Counted from the stretch's first letter, positions 19,382 through 28,816 are shown. The stretch: 64,000 bases of DNA from Phyllobacterium sp. T1293 (GCF_020731415.2 NZ_CP088273.1:749001-813000), one strand, 5' to 3'. Numbers and translations: made by a program. Notes: generated by a model not told the origin, from the sequence alone.

Positions 19382-19540
19382 TGTCTCGAAATGTCCTATT
19401 GCGAAATGACAATCATTTCACATGCAACATTCTGAACATTCAAATCTTTTCTGTTCGATCGCTTGGGCCGAAACTCGATCACTATCGGGAATGTGATGTT
19501 GGGATCAAAAGTGTGATTGTTTGTTTCTTGAGCAGAGCAA
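19382..19540. other. Spacer between phosphatase pseudogene and icd terminator
   Basis: About 160 AT-richer bases upstream of the pseudogene start. No ORF was seen. Confidence 0.3.
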
Positions 19541-19573
19541 GAAAAAGCCCCATCTTTCGACAGGGCTTTTCAG
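19541..19573 (-). terminator. Rho-independent terminator of icd
   Basis: On the reverse strand, AAAAGCCCTGTCG, a short loop, TGGGGCTTTTTC, 20-50 bp after the icd stop. A diverged duplicate is at 18704-18736. Confidence 0.85.
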
Positions 19574-19592
19574 TTCTGAAATGATTGCCTGA

Positions 19593-20807
19593 TCAGGCAG
19601 CCATGGCCTTCTGCAGGTTTTCATCGATCTTGTCGAGGAAGCCTGTTGTCGAGAGCCAAGGCTGATCAGGGCCGATCAGCAGTGCCAGATCCTTGGTCAT
19701 GAAACCGGATTCAACCGTGTCCACGCAGACCTTTTCCAGTGTCAGGCTGAAGCGTTCCAGTTCCTTGTTGCCGTCAAGCTTGGCGCGGTGGGCGAGGCCA
19801 CGCGTCCAGGCAAAGATGGAGGCGATGGAGTTGGTCGAGGTTTCCTCGCCCTTCTGATGCTGGCGGTAGTGACGCGTCACCGTGCCGTGGGCAGCTTCCG
19901 CTTCCACCGTCTTGCCATCCGGCGTCATCAGCACTGAGGTCATCAGGCCGAGCGAGCCGAAGCCCTGTGCCACGATGTCAGACTGGACGTCGCCGTCATA
20001 GTTCTTGCAGGCCCAGACATAACCGCCGGACCACTTCAATGCGGAGGCGACCATGTCATCGATCAGGCGATGCTCATAGGTGATCTTCTTTTCGGCGAAC
20101 TTGTCCTTGAATTCGGCATCGAACACTTCCTGGAAAATATCCTTGAAGCGGCCGTCATAGGCCTTGAGGATGGTGTTCTTGGTCGAGAGGTAGCAGGGAA
20201 CGCCGCGATTATAGGCATAGTTGAACGAAGCATGGGCGAAATCACGGATGGAATCATCCAGATTATACATGGCCATGGCAACGCCCGCGCCGGGTGCGTC
20301 ATAAACTTCGTGCTCGATGGTCTTGCCATCTTCGCCGACAAATTTGATCGACAGCTTGCCCTTGCCGGGGAATTTGAAATCAGTGGCGCGGTACTGATCG
20401 CCGAAAGCATGACGGCCAACGATGATCGGCTGGGTCCAGCCCGGAACAAGGCGGGGAACGTTCTTGGCAATGATCGGTTCGCGGAAGATAACGCCGCCGA
20501 GAATGTTGCGGATGGTGCCGTTGGGCGACTTCCACATCTTCTTGAGGCCGAATTCCTCAACGCGCTGTTCATCCGGGGTGATGGTGGCGCATTTGACGCC
20601 AACGCCATACTGCTTGATCGCATTGGCGGCATCGATGGTCACCTGATCATCGGTTGCATCGCGGTGCTCGACGCCCAGATCATAATATTTCAGATCGATG
20701 TCGAGATAGGGATGGATCAGCTTTTCTTTGATGTATTGCCAGATGATGCGGGTCATCTCGTCGCCGTCAAGCTCGACAACCGGGTTTGCAACCTTGATCT
20801 TTGCCAT
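19593..20807 (-). CDS. icd: Isocitrate dehydrogenase (NADP+)
   Basis: 404 residues, of the homodimeric NADP-dependent type shared by alphaproteobacteria and eukaryotes. It oxidises isocitrate to 2-oxoglutarate in the TCA cycle. Seen are [17 protein letters not shown] at the start, the substrate loop [20 protein letters not shown], and the cofactor region [23 protein letters not shown]. Start and stop fit the family. Monocistronic, with its own terminator. The 3' 72 bp are duplicated at 18704-18775. Confidence 0.97.
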   Translation of the reverse strand: MAKIKVANPVVELDGDEMTRIIWQYIKEKLIHPYLDIDLKYYDLGVEHRDATDDQVTIDAANAIKQYGVGVKCATITPDEQRVEEFGLKKMWKSPNGTIRNILGGVIFREPIIAKNVPRLVPGWTQPIIVGRHAFGDQYRATDFKFPGKGKLSIKFVGEDGKTIEHEVYDAPGAGVAMAMYNLDDSIRDFAHASFNYAYNRGVPCYLSTKNTILKAYDGRFKDIFQEVFDAEFKDKFAEKKITYEHRLIDDMVASALKWSGGYVWACKNYDGDVQSDIVAQGFGSLGLMTSVLMTPDGKTVEAEAAHGTVTRHYRQHQKGEETSTNSIASIFAWTRGLAHRAKLDGNKELERFSLTLEKVCVDTVESGFMTKDLALLIGPDQPWLSTTGFLDKIDENLQKAMAA

Positions 20808-21277
20808 GAATAGTCAGCCTCTTTTTTGCTGGTCTGGGAATGCCAGCATCGGTTTTCGTTGAGGGTTCGCGCCCCTATAGCACTCGCAAACGAGAACGCA
20901 AAGACAGGCTTTAACGCTTTGATGGCAATCCATGCGGAATAATGCGGGTGAAAGCTTTTGAGGGGGGTAAAAGTGGAGGGCTGGTTCGTGGCTTCGTGGC
21001 TTCGTGGTCCGTGGTTCGTGGTTCGTGGTTCGACAAGCTCACCATGAGGCCCTTCGACAGGCTCAGGGTGAGGGCACTAAATTCTGCGCATTCTGCGATT
21101 ATCGTTGCATCTCCGCTCTCCCTCATGGTTTTGTCGAACCACGAACCACGAACCACGAACCACGAACCACGAACCACGAACCACGAACCACCACTCACCC
21201 ACCCACACACAATCAAACCACCGCATTGCCCCGTGAAAAAGCGCGTTGTATGAGGGCGCGTTCACAATGGATTGATC
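20808..21277. other. icd/trmJ intergenic region
   Basis: 470 bp. The left part holds the icd promoter, and 20982-21192 is a repeat A copy. About 85 bp remain for the trmJ promoter. Confidence 0.5.
20982..21192. repeat. Dispersed palindromic repeat, family A copy, with eight GAACCAC heptamers
   Basis: The left arm (20982-21050) has CGTGGTT units and GACAAGCTCACCATGAGG, followed by a CCTTCGACAGGCTCAGG variant. The right arm ends in eight consecutive GAACCAC units (21136-21191), the longest heptamer run in this window. Confidence 0.92.
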
Positions 21278-22138
21278 ATGGCAGGTACAGACAGACAGCG
21301 CACGCTCATCGCCGAAGGACCGGCAATCATATTGGTTGAGCCGCAATTGCCCGAAAATATCGGCATGGTGGCGCGGGCCATGGCTAATTTCGGTCTGGCG
21401 GAACTACGCCTCGTTAAACCACGCGAGGAATTCCCCAATGACAAGGTGCGCTCCGCTGCCAGCCGGGCCGACCATATTATCGATGCTGCAAAGGTCTATG
21501 ACGATCTGCCGTCGGCGATCGAGGATCTGCACTTCGTTTATGCCACCACGGCGCGCGAGCGCGATGCGTTCAAACAGGTGCGCGGACCGGTTGAAGCCGG
21601 ACAGACATTGCGCCAGCGCTTCAACAGGGGTGAGAAGACGGGGATTCTTTTTGGCCGCGAGCGTTTCGGCCTCAATAATGACGAAGTCAGCCTTGCCGAT
21701 GAGCTGGTGACATTTCCGGTCAATCCGGCATTTTCGTCGCTGAACATCGCACAGGCGGTTTTGCTCATGTCTTATGAGTGGATGAAATCCGGGTTGGAGA
21801 AGGAAACGGACACGGCCTTCCGTGGTCCCGAACTTGAGCCTGCGCCAAAAGAACAGCTGCAGGGCTTTTTCAATCATCTGGAAGATGCTTTGCAGGCGCG
21901 CGGTTATTTCCGCCCGATGGCGCGCAAGGAAATCATGGTCAACAATCTGCGCGGTGTTTTGACCCGGGCGGGATTTTCTGACTCGGAGTTGAGGCTGTTG
22001 CGCGGGGTTGTCGTCTCGCTCGACTATTTCAGCCCGAAGACGCCGCGCGGTTCCGGCGCGCCTGAAGGGCGCAAGCGGGAAAAGCCGGTTGTGAAAAAGA
22101 TTATCGCTCCCGAGGAGGACACATCAGGCGATGAGTGA
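21278..22138 (+). CDS. trmJ: tRNA 2'-O-methyltransferase TrmJ-like (SPOUT)
   Basis: 286 residues. SPOUT-fold motifs are [23 protein letters not shown] near the start, [15 protein letters not shown], and [17 protein letters not shown] in the knotted SAM-binding region. This matches TrmJ, which methylates the ribose at position 32 of tRNA anticodon loops. ATG 21278 was chosen over a TTG two codons upstream. Its stop overlaps the murI start by 8 bp, indicating coupled translation. The C-terminus is Lys-rich and variable. Confidence 0.88.
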   Translation: MAGTDRQRTLIAEGPAIILVEPQLPENIGMVARAMANFGLAELRLVKPREEFPNDKVRSAASRADHIIDAAKVYDDLPSAIEDLHFVYATTARERDAFKQVRGPVEAGQTLRQRFNRGEKTGILFGRERFGLNNDEVSLADELVTFPVNPAFSSLNIAQAVLLMSYEWMKSGLEKETDTAFRGPELEPAPKEQLQGFFNHLEDALQARGYFRPMARKEIMVNNLRGVLTRAGFSDSELRLLRGVVVSLDYFSPKTPRGSGAPEGRKREKPVVKKIIAPEEDTSGDE

Positions 22139-22931
22139 AACAGCCGACCGGCCAATCATTGCATTTGATAGCGGCATTGGCGGTTTGACCGTGCTGCGCG
22201 AGGCGCGGGTGCTCATCCCCGACAGGCGTTTTGTCTATATCGCCGATGATGCCGGTTTTCCCTATGGTGACTGGGATGAGGAGCCGCTGCGTGAGCGCAT
22301 TGTCGGGCTGTTCGAGGGGTTTATTGCGAAATATGATCCTGAGATCGTCATCATCCCCTGCAATACCGCATCAACACTGGTGCTGGATGATCTGCGCCTG
22401 ACCTTTCCATCAGTGCCTTTCGTTGGCACAGTGCCTGCGATCAAACCGGCTGCCGAGCGCACATCATCGGGCCTCATCTCGGTGCTGGCAACGCCCGGCA
22501 CCGTGAAGCGCGCCTATACGCGGGATCTTATCCAGTCCTTTGCCACGAAATGCCATGTACGGCTTGTTGGCAGTCAGAATCTGGCACGCATGGCCGAAGC
22601 GCATATTCGCGGCGATCATATTGATGATGCTGACATACTGGCTGAGATTGCCCCATGTTTTGTCGAGATGGATGGCAAGCGCACCGATATTGTCGTGCTT
22701 GCCTGCACGCATTACCCGTTTTTGGCCAATGTGTTTCGCCGACTGGCACCATGGCCCGTGGATTGGCTCGATCCGGCTGAGGCGATTGCTCGCCGCACTT
22801 TATCGCTGCTCAAGCCCAATGGTACGGGTATCGAGCCTGAACATGGTGACGATATTGCCGTGTTCACATCGGGCAATCCCGATTTTTCAACACGCCGGCT
22901 GATGCAGGGTTTTGGGCTTGCCATGGGGTGA
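22131..22931 (+). CDS. murI: Glutamate racemase
   Basis: 266 residues. [14 protein letters not shown] at the start, PCNTAST (first catalytic Cys) and LACTHYPFL (second catalytic Cys) are all present. The enzyme makes D-glutamate for peptidoglycan. It starts inside the end of trmJ, and this overlap suggests one transcript. The following hairpin may end it. Confidence 0.94.
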   Translation: MSETADRPIIAFDSGIGGLTVLREARVLIPDRRFVYIADDAGFPYGDWDEEPLRERIVGLFEGFIAKYDPEIVIIPCNTASTLVLDDLRLTFPSVPFVGTVPAIKPAAERTSSGLISVLATPGTVKRAYTRDLIQSFATKCHVRLVGSQNLARMAEAHIRGDHIDDADILAEIAPCFVEMDGKRTDIVVLACTHYPFLANVFRRLAPWPVDWLDPAEAIARRTLSLLKPNGTGIEPEHGDDIAVFTSGNPDFSTRRLMQGFGLAMG

Positions 22932-22932
22932 T

Positions 22933-22958
22933 AATGGCGGAATCGAAGCCCCGCCATT
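22933..22958. terminator. Possible bidirectional hairpin between murI and LLM gene
   Basis: AATGGCGG, loop, CCGCCATT in the 36 bp between two convergent stops. There is no long T run, so its terminator role is tentative. Confidence 0.5.
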
Positions 22959-22967
22959 GTCAGTCTT

Positions 22968-24029
22968 TCATACCAGTGCTGCTTCGGCCTTCACGGGTTG
23001 ACCAAGTTCCTTGCGGATGACAGGGGCAACCTTGGTTCCGTATAGCTCAATGGCCTTCAGCGTGTTCCTGTGCGGCAGGCTGCCAAGATCGATCTGCAGC
23101 ATGAAACGGTCATGCTTGAAGTAGGTATGCTGCAGCATGATCTTGTCGATGACCTCCTGCGGTGAGCCGACCAGAAGCGCGCCGCGCGGTGTGCGGCCTG
23201 CTTCAAACTGCGCCCGGTTGCTCGGCGGCCAGCCACGTTCACGCCCGATCTTGTTCATCACCACCTCATAGGACGACCAATAGCCATCCGCTGCGGCCTG
23301 CGATGTCTCGGCCACATAGCCATGCGAATTGATGCTGACCTTCAGCACTTCAGGCGCATGGCCAGCTTTTGCGCCGGCCTCACGGTAAAGTTCAACCAGC
23401 GGTGCAAAGCGGTGCGGCTCACCGCCGATGATTGCAACTGCAAGCGGCAGACCAAGTGTACCGGCCCGAATGACTGAAGCGGGTGTGCCGCCAACAGCAA
23501 TCCATACGGGCAGGGGATTTTGCACCGGACGCGGATAGACGCCGAGATTGTTGATCGGCGCGCGCAGATTGCCTTTCCACGTCACACGTTCGCTGGCCCG
23601 CAGTTTCAGCAGCAGGTCGAGCTTTTCGGTGAACAGCTCGTCATAATCATTGAGGTCATAACCGAACAGCGGAAAGGACTCGATGAACGAACCGCGCCCG
23701 GCCATGATTTCCGCGCGGCCCGAGGAGATGAGATCGAGCGTCGCATATTCCTGAAACACGCGAACCGGATCTTCGGAGCTTAAAACCGTGACGGCACTGG
23801 TCAGGCGAATGTTTTTCGTACGTGCGGCCCCAGCGGCCAGAACCACAGCGGGCGTTGAAATGACGAAATCCGGCCGGTGATGTTCACCAATGCCAAAAAC
23901 ATCAAGACCGACCTGATCGGCCAGTTCCATTTCCTCGAGCAGATTCAGCATGCGCTGATGCGCATCAATGGCAACACCGCTCGTGGGGTCAGGGCTCATG
24001 CCTGCAAATGTATAGATGCCGAGTTCCAT
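22968..24029 (-). CDS. LLM-class flavin-dependent oxidoreductase
   Basis: 353 residues with the bacterial luciferase-like TIM barrel. Seen are the N-terminal [39 protein letters not shown], and [23 protein letters not shown]. It should use reduced FMN or F420; the substrate is unknown. The start at ATG 24029 has AAGGTG about 7 bases upstream; the three-codon-longer GTG frame is less likely. Convergent with murI. Confidence 0.88.
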   Translation of the reverse strand: MELGIYTFAGMSPDPTSGVAIDAHQRMLNLLEEMELADQVGLDVFGIGEHHRPDFVISTPAVVLAAGAARTKNIRLTSAVTVLSSEDPVRVFQEYATLDLISSGRAEIMAGRGSFIESFPLFGYDLNDYDELFTEKLDLLLKLRASERVTWKGNLRAPINNLGVYPRPVQNPLPVWIAVGGTPASVIRAGTLGLPLAVAIIGGEPHRFAPLVELYREAGAKAGHAPEVLKVSINSHGYVAETSQAAADGYWSSYEVVMNKIGRERGWPPSNRAQFEAGRTPRGALLVGSPQEVIDKIMLQHTYFKHDRFMLQIDLGSLPHRNTLKAIELYGTKVAPVIRKELGQPVKAEAALV

Positions 24030-24158
24030 GATCTTCACCTTCGTATTTCCGTTGCCGCTTAGTTAAGCACGGGGTGGGAGCTTGTGAAGAACGCACATTC
24101 CGGTTGCCAAGGCACCAAAAGGAAACCGGGATGGGGAGGTGTTTATGGGGGTGAATGC

Positions 24159-24370
24159 TGGTGTTCGTGGTGCGTGGTTCGTGGTTCGAGGGAGATGGGT
24201 GGTTGCACAACCATTGTCGCGCCCTTCGACAGGCTCAGGATGAGGGATGGTGTTGGCTGCAATGCTAGTCGCAGAGATTGCAGTGCAAAAGGTTGCAGAA
24301 CTTGACTCCCTGCAATCCTCTCTCTCCCTCATCCTGAGCTTGTCGAAGGGCGCGACAATGGTTCTGCAAC
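24159..24370. repeat. Dispersed palindromic repeat, family A variant
   Basis: GTGTTCGTGG/TGCGTGGTTC left end. The inner arms, GCCCTTCGACAGGCTCAGGA and its near reverse complement CCTGAGCTTGTCGAAGGGC, enclose the shared core TTGCAGAACTTGACTCCC. It differs from other copies by the CCTTCGAC...TCAGG arm in place of GTTCGAC...TCACC. Confidence 0.85.
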
Positions 24371-24438
24371 CACCCATTTTCAAAAAACTGTGCCAACTTA
24401 TCCAACACCATCCCAGCTCGCTTATTCTGATGGTGTCC

Positions 24439-24654
24439 TTTCCGGCGGGAATGCTCCGGAAACCTTCTGAAGTCAGGAAAGGATCGGTGATTTCACCTGC
24501 GGGGCTGTTAACCCTGCAGGGGAAGCGGTTTTATCTCACAAGGGTAAAACCAGTCATCGGGACGGGTGATCCGGTTGTTTTCTTGGTTCAAACAGGAAAA
24601 CCTCCGGGGAACGCACTGACTAGACTACCAATATTAAGACACCCCGCGTTCCCC
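24439..24654. other. Unassigned hairpin-rich element (possible structured RNA)
   Basis: Consecutive stems visible by eye: TTTCCGG/CCGGAAA (24439-24462); GGTG/CACC (24486-24497); CCTGCGGGG/CCCTGCAGG with one G-T pair (24496-24520); GGTTTTA/TAAAACC (24527-24551); CCGG..GTTTTC/GAAAAC..CCGG (24571-24607); and GGGGAACGC/GCGTTCCCC (24606-24654). The last two share 24606-24607 and so exclude each other. It matches no RNA family that I know, and strand is unknown. Confidence 0.45.
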
Positions 24655-24754
24655 TTTGGATCGCCCGTCTTTCCCACCTCATCAATAGCCAGACGCAAAA
24701 GCGGGCGTGGTAATGGGAAATGATATTCCGCAACTGCAATGTTGGAGATGCAAT

Positions 24755-24914
24755 CACCCCCCTCTGTCCTGTCGGACATCTCCCCCACAAGGGGGGAGAT
24801 CACATTGGCATGAACGCCTTTGCACAACTGGAAACGTTTCAAATTGTGCAAGATGGTATTGAAGGCTGATCTCCCCCCTTGTGGGGGAGATGCCTGACAA
24901 GGCAGAGGGGGGTG
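24755..24914. repeat. Dispersed inverted repeat, family C
   Basis: Outer arms CACCCCCCTCTG and CAGAGGGGGGTG, and inner palindromes CTCCCCCACAAGGGGGGAG and CTCCCCCCTTGTGGGGGAG, enclose about 75 bp. This type of element is common between genes in Rhizobiales. One copy in this window. Confidence 0.85.
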
Positions 24915-25043
24915 AAAGCTTTCAGGATGAGGGAGATGGGTGGGTTGCAATGTTGACCACCAACGTCGCAGAACTTGACTCTCTTGCACCCCCTCCGTCA
25001 TCCTCGGGTTTAACCCGAGGACCGGCGATCAGTGCCAGAGCTA

Positions 25044-25685
25044 TCAGTAGCCGACAGTGAAGCGCTGCTGGATGTGTTTTCCAGATTCAGCTTCATCAAG
25101 AATCGCAACAGCAAGATCAGATGCGCTGATCGTGCTGTGGCCTTCGGCGTTGAACACCGGGTTGTCCTTGCCCAGCCGGTAGGTGCCAGTGCGCGGGCCG
25201 GGCACGAGAGCGAACGGTGGTGAGACAAAACTCCAGTCGAGGCCGTTCTCAGTCTTCAGGTCGTTGAGGGCCTGACGAGCACCGAGCGCGCCTTCCTTCC
25301 ATTCCGCAGGAAAGTCAGGGCCATCGACAAACTGCTTGCCTTCCGCATTGAACAAGCTGCCAGCGCCGCCCACAACGATCAGGCGTTTGATACCAGCCTT
25401 TTTGGTGGCTTCGGTGATGGCCTTGCTCGCCTTGATGTGAATGGCCTGAATGTCATCAACGCCCCAGCCCGGATTATAGGCGGACAGAACAATGTCGCTG
25501 CCACCAAGCTTTGCGGTAAGGTCAGCAGCATCTAGCACGTCGACCTTGACTGCCTTCACGCCATCGAGTTTTTCCACCTTGTCGACATTGCGAACCAGCG
25601 CAGTCACGCTATGGCCGCGCGATACGGCTTCCTTCAAAAGTTCTTTGCCAACGAAGCCTGTGGCGCCGATGAGTGCGATTTTCAT
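25044..25685 (-). CDS. NAD(P)-binding oxidoreductase (NmrA/YwnB-like)
   Basis: 213 residues. The Rossmann nucleotide loop GATGFVGKELL is at residues 8-18 and VTALVRN follows strand 2. The rest matches small NAD(P)H-binding proteins (SDR_a5 type), which often lack a catalytic YxxxK; some sense redox state. It is divergent from an HxlR regulator, a very common pairing in which the regulator controls the oxidoreductase. ATG 25685 has GGAGATC upstream. Confidence 0.85.
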   Translation of the reverse strand: MKIALIGATGFVGKELLKEAVSRGHSVTALVRNVDKVEKLDGVKAVKVDVLDAADLTAKLGGSDIVLSAYNPGWGVDDIQAIHIKASKAITEATKKAGIKRLIVVGGAGSLFNAEGKQFVDGPDFPAEWKEGALGARQALNDLKTENGLDWSFVSPPFALVPGPRTGTYRLGKDNPVFNAEGHSTISASDLAVAILDEAESGKHIQQRFTVGY

Positions 25686-25721
25686 GTTGATCTCCTATAT
25701 GCTCGGCTATGGATTGTTTTC

Positions 25722-25740
25722 TGGTTACTATTAATAACCA
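25722..25740. promoter_or_regulatory. Likely HxlR operator
   Basis: Perfect palindrome TGGTTA-N7-TAACCA, AT-rich, in the middle of the 147 bp between the divergent oxidoreductase and HxlR genes. Size and place fit a dimeric winged-helix regulator. Confidence 0.6.
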
Positions 25741-25832
25741 TCTATGCTAGAAGCCGCGTCCTGTGAAGAACGCACTTTTTCCGTTTCAGGGAACATGGAA
25801 GTAACCACCCCTGAAATGATGAGGACCATGAG

Positions 25833-26249
25833 ATGAGCATTCATTCAAAACCCGATGGCGATGTGCCCCTGCTGTCCACATCGGCAGCTATGGTGGCTGA
25901 TGGCGCCGGTGCCTGCCCGATGCGCGAGGTGCTGGATATTGTCGGCGACAGCTGGAGCCTGCTGGTGATCATCAATCTTCAGGGCGGGCCGCGCCGGTTC
26001 AATGTACTGCGCCGGATGGTCGAGGGGATTTCGCAGCGCATGCTGACGGTGACGCTTCGTTCGCTGGAGCGTGACGGCCTGGTATTGCGCACGGTCAAAC
26101 CATCGTCTCCACCTGAGGTTACATATGCGCTGACGCCGATTGGCCATTCGATTGCCGTTCCGGTCGGTGCGCTCGGGGATTGGGCAGTGAAAAACCGCGA
26201 TCATCTGCGTCAAGCCCGCAAGGTGTTTGATGAGGTGCAGGAGGGTTAA
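25833..26249 (+). CDS. HxlR-family transcriptional regulator
   Basis: 138 residues with the HxlR winged helix: CPMREVLDIVGDSWSLLVIINL carries the conserved cysteine (about residue 29), then FNVLRRMVEGISQRMLTVTLRSLERDGLV and the wing. Members of this family often sense electrophiles or hypochlorite through that cysteine. It probably represses the divergent NAD(P)-binding gene through the palindrome at 25722-25740. Repeats follow the stop. Confidence 0.9.
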   Translation: MSIHSKPDGDVPLLSTSAAMVADGAGACPMREVLDIVGDSWSLLVIINLQGGPRRFNVLRRMVEGISQRMLTVTLRSLERDGLVLRTVKPSSPPEVTYALTPIGHSIAVPVGALGDWAVKNRDHLRQARKVFDEVQEG

Positions 26250-26286
26250 AGGCCGCACCTCTCACTCCGTCATCTTTAAGCACCGA

Positions 26287-26325
26287 CCTCCGTCATCCTC
26301 GGGTCAAGCCCGAGGATGACGGAGG
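26287..26325. repeat. Repeat family B, minimal palindrome
   Basis: Perfect 17 bp arms (CCTCCGTCATCCTCGGG and its reverse complement) with a 5-base loop (TCAAG). It stands next to half of a repeat A copy. Confidence 0.92.
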
Positions 26326-26350
26326 TGAGAGCTGCAAAAGCCAATCACCA

Positions 26351-26420
26351 GCATTGCAGAACTTAGCTCCCTGCAACGCTTCAATCTCCCTCATGGTGAG
26401 CTTGTCAAACCACGAACCAC
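26351..26420. repeat. Half copy of repeat family A
   Basis: Only the core and right arm are present: TTGCAGAACTTAGCTCCC, CTCCCTCATGGTGAGCTTGT, then CAAACCACGAACCAC. Confidence 0.8.
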
Positions 26421-26496
26421 ACAGTCTCACGCTACTGGGAACCCTCGCGCATCCCCTGCGTTTTTCCTCTGTAGGAAATTGACAGGGAGAAAGACA

Positions 26497-26688
26497 ATGC
26501 CTGCAAAATCTCAGGCCCAGCAGAAAGCTGCGGGCGCTGCTTTGTCAGCCAAGCGTGGTGAGACGAAGAAAAGCGAACTCAAGGGTGCATCAAAGAGCAT
26601 GTATGATTCGATGAGTGAAAAGCAGCTTGAGGAATTTGCCGAGACTGATCGCAAGGGTCTGCCCCAGAAGGTGAAGCCCAAGAAATAA
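26497..26688 (+). CDS. Small basic DUF3008-type protein
   Basis: 63 residues, Lys-rich: MPAKSQAQQKAAGAALSAKR, a central LKGASKSMYDSMSEKQL, and KGLPQKV at the end. This matches the DUF3008 family of short proteins of unknown function, widespread in alphaproteobacteria. ATG 26497 follows AGGGAGA. The gene is bounded by repeat elements on both sides. Confidence 0.8.
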   Translation: MPAKSQAQQKAAGAALSAKRGETKKSELKGASKSMYDSMSEKQLEEFAETDRKGLPQKVKPKK

Positions 26689-26696
26689 GTGTGCTG

Positions 26697-26843
26697 CAAT
26701 GTGCGTGGTTCGTGGTTCGACAAGCTCACATGAGGCCCTTCGACAAGCTCAGGGTGAGGGGAGCTTTATTCTGCAATGGTGGAGATTATCGTTGCATCCT
26801 CACTCTCCCTCATGGTGAGCCTGTCGAACCACGAACCAGCAAT
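26697..26843. repeat. Dispersed palindromic repeat, family A, short variant
   Basis: GTGGTTCGTGGTTCGACAAG, a CCCTTCGACAAGCTCAGGGTG segment, a shortened centre, and the right arm CCTCATGGTGAGCCTGTCGA plus ACCACGAACC. About 147 bp. Confidence 0.85.
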
Positions 26844-26894
26844 GCAACACATTCTATTGAACTAACCGGGGCAAAACCTGCAACGCCCCAGATA

Positions 26895-27887
26895 TCATTC
26901 ACAGATGCGCGCTTTGCACGCCTTACCGTGGCAGCCGAGATCCAGATGCAGATTGCCCTGATGGGCGGCATCACCATCGGGGCCAATCACGGTCATGAAT
27001 TTCTCGCAGCTGGTTTTTTGCACCGACCGCCAGAATTCCTGTTCTTCCGGTGATCCTTTCCAGCCGGAACCAAGTTCCGTGGCTTTGCCGTTGGTGAACT
27101 TGAACGACATGATATCGAGTGCATTGGCAAAGGCGTGTTCCGATACGCGGCCCTTATGGCCATTATTGACCTTGCGGCACTGATAGTCGGAACCCGTGGA
27201 AATACTCTCAATCCCCGCACCAAATGATTTTTGCGCTGCCTGTTCCACGTCGCCGATCCATCCGGCAAGTGTTCCCGCCATGGTGCAGTTCGTGGTGATG
27301 GGCGCAGCAAATTTCACCGGCTTGTCCTTGCCGATGGCGGTAATTTTGAGCGGCGAGCGCTCACCGCACATGCCTTCGGACAATGGCGGAATGATTTCGC
27401 CCTGAACATCGCCGTTCATCAGCGCCGGACAGGCGTTTTGATAAACACGATCGGGAGAAGTGGCCGGATCGGATTTCTCAGCCGTGTCTTCATCATCGGA
27501 CTTCGTATCATTCTTATCGGCGGCTTTTCCGTCAGGGGGAGGATTGGGTCCGAGCTGTTCTGCGGGCTTCACATCAGGTTTCTCCGCCGGTTTGGCTTCG
27601 GGCGCAGGTTTCTGCTCGGGAACCGGCGTTGTTTCCGGATCGGCCTTCTGAATATCCTCTGCGGGCTTTTCCTCGGGCCTGGGCGCTTCCGGTGCGGCTT
27701 CACTGCCTGGTTTGGTTTGCGGGACTGGCGGTACAACCGGCAGTACGGGTCGGTTTGCCGTGGAGTGCCGTCTCTGGCGCGCTTCGGCCATATCGGCAGT
27801 GCTGATCAAAGCCGTTGTTGCAAAACATGCTGTGAGGGATAAAAGGACGAGTGTCGAACAGCGCTGTTGCTGCGAGAATAGGGTCAT
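26895..27887 (-). CDS. Secreted extensin-like family protein
   Basis: 330 residues. A signal peptide (about 1-36), then a long Pro/Glu/Lys-rich linker (about 45-140), then the extensin-like C-terminal domain (about 150-330) with CPALMNGDVQGEIIPPL, the conserved RVSEHAFANALDI and the final HLDLGCHG. Histidines and Asp in these motifs suggest an M15/LAS-type metallopeptidase fold, so it may cut peptidoglycan cross-links; that activity is inferred. It ends next to repeat A. Confidence 0.87.
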   Translation of the reverse strand: MTLFSQQQRCSTLVLLSLTACFATTALISTADMAEARQRRHSTANRPVLPVVPPVPQTKPGSEAAPEAPRPEEKPAEDIQKADPETTPVPEQKPAPEAKPAEKPDVKPAEQLGPNPPPDGKAADKNDTKSDDEDTAEKSDPATSPDRVYQNACPALMNGDVQGEIIPPLSEGMCGERSPLKITAIGKDKPVKFAAPITTNCTMAGTLAGWIGDVEQAAQKSFGAGIESISTGSDYQCRKVNNGHKGRVSEHAFANALDIMSFKFTNGKATELGSGWKGSPEEQEFWRSVQKTSCEKFMTVIGPDGDAAHQGNLHLDLGCHGKACKARICE

Positions 27888-28181
27888 TATCGGCTCTACT
27901 CCTGTTGAGCGTCTAACCTAACGCCTAATGCGGGCTATCGGTTTCAAACTTTATAAACCGGTGAAATGCTCGGTCTGGCTTGACATCAAGAAACCTTCAC
28001 ACTAGAAGCCACCCCAGCGCAGGGCTCAACGGCTCTGCGTTTCATTTGACGTGTCCCGTGAGTGATTTCGCAAAGCGTGCGTGAATCATTCTGTCAGTCT
28101 TCAAAAACAGGAGGCAGAGGAGGGCGCGTTTCCTTGAATCGGGGCGCAGGCTTCGATTTGGTTTGGTTGAAAGGAAATGCG
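27888..28181. other. Divergent region upstream of rpsD
   Basis: 294 bp. It holds a good sigma-70 promoter for rpsD (27980-28008) and about 170 bp of 5' leader with a weak GC hairpin near 28014-28042. No ORF was accepted. The leader is long enough for autogenous control, which cannot be shown here. Confidence 0.45.
27980..28008 (+). promoter_or_regulatory. Sigma-70-type promoter for rpsD
   Basis: TTGACA, 17 bp spacer, TAGAAG. The -35 box is a consensus match and the -10 box is partial. Confidence 0.6.
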
Positions 28182-28799
28182 ATGAGCAAGCGCGAATCGT
28201 CCAAGTATAAAATTGATCGCCGTCTTGGCGAAAACATCTGGGGCCGTCCAAAATCCCCGGTTAACCGTCGTGAATATGGTCCCGGCCAGCATGGTCAGCG
28301 CCGTAAGAGCAAGCTTTCCGATTTCGGCGTACAGCTGCGCGCCAAGCAGAAGCTCAAGGGCTTCTACGGCGACATCTCGGAAAAGCAGTTCCGCAAGACC
28401 TATGAAGAAGCTTCCCGTCGTAAGGGCGATACCGGCGAACAGCTGATCGGCCTGCTCGAGTCGCGTCTGGATGCAGTGGTGTACCGCGCCAAGTTCGTTG
28501 CGACGATCTTTGCTGCGCGCCAGTTCGTCAACCACGGTCACGTCAACGTCAACGGCCGCCGCGTCAACATTCAGTCCTACATCTGCAAGGCAGGTGACGT
28601 GATTGAAGTGCGCGAAAAGTCAAAGCAGCTCGCTTTCGTTCTCGAAGCCAGCCAGCTTGCTGAACGTGATGTTCCTGAATATCTCGAAGTTGACCACAAC
28701 AAGATGGTTGCCAAGTACTCACGCGTTCCGGCCTTCTCCGATGTGCCATACGCTGTACAGATGGAACCAAATCTGGTTGTCGAATTCTATTCGCGTTAA
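28182..28799 (+). CDS. rpsD: 30S ribosomal protein S4
   Basis: 205 residues. [21 protein letters not shown] at the start, [15 protein letters not shown], and the S4 RNA-binding domain [34 protein letters not shown]. Full length. S4 starts 30S assembly by binding 16S rRNA. ATG 28182 follows AAGGAAA; the 40-codon upstream extension is not real. Single gene, with promoter and terminator visible. Confidence 0.98.
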   Translation: MSKRESSKYKIDRRLGENIWGRPKSPVNRREYGPGQHGQRRKSKLSDFGVQLRAKQKLKGFYGDISEKQFRKTYEEASRRKGDTGEQLIGLLESRLDAVVYRAKFVATIFAARQFVNHGHVNVNGRRVNIQSYICKAGDVIEVREKSKQLAFVLEASQLAERDVPEYLEVDHNKMVAKYSRVPAFSDVPYAVQMEPNLVVEFYSR

Positions 28800-28816
28800 T
28801 CAGTTCTGAGTTTACG

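Larger units (their letters stand above)
24030..25043. other. 1 kb intergenic region made almost wholly of repeats and hairpins
   Basis: From left to right: a repeat A copy (24159-24370), a hairpin-rich unassigned block (24439-24654), repeat C (24755-24914), a piece of repeat A core (24930-24985) and half of repeat B (24994-25022). No credible ORF; the open frames here are repeat shadows. Confidence 0.6.

Noticed and set aside
24571..24607. GGTTCAAAC inside the hairpin-rich block as a tRNA-like T loop
   Set aside because: It lies in the loop of another hairpin and no cloverleaf or CCA end is present.
24247..24723. 158-codon open frame on the + strand
   Set aside because: It crosses repeat A and the hairpin-rich block, has no ribosome site, and its product looks like translated palindromes.
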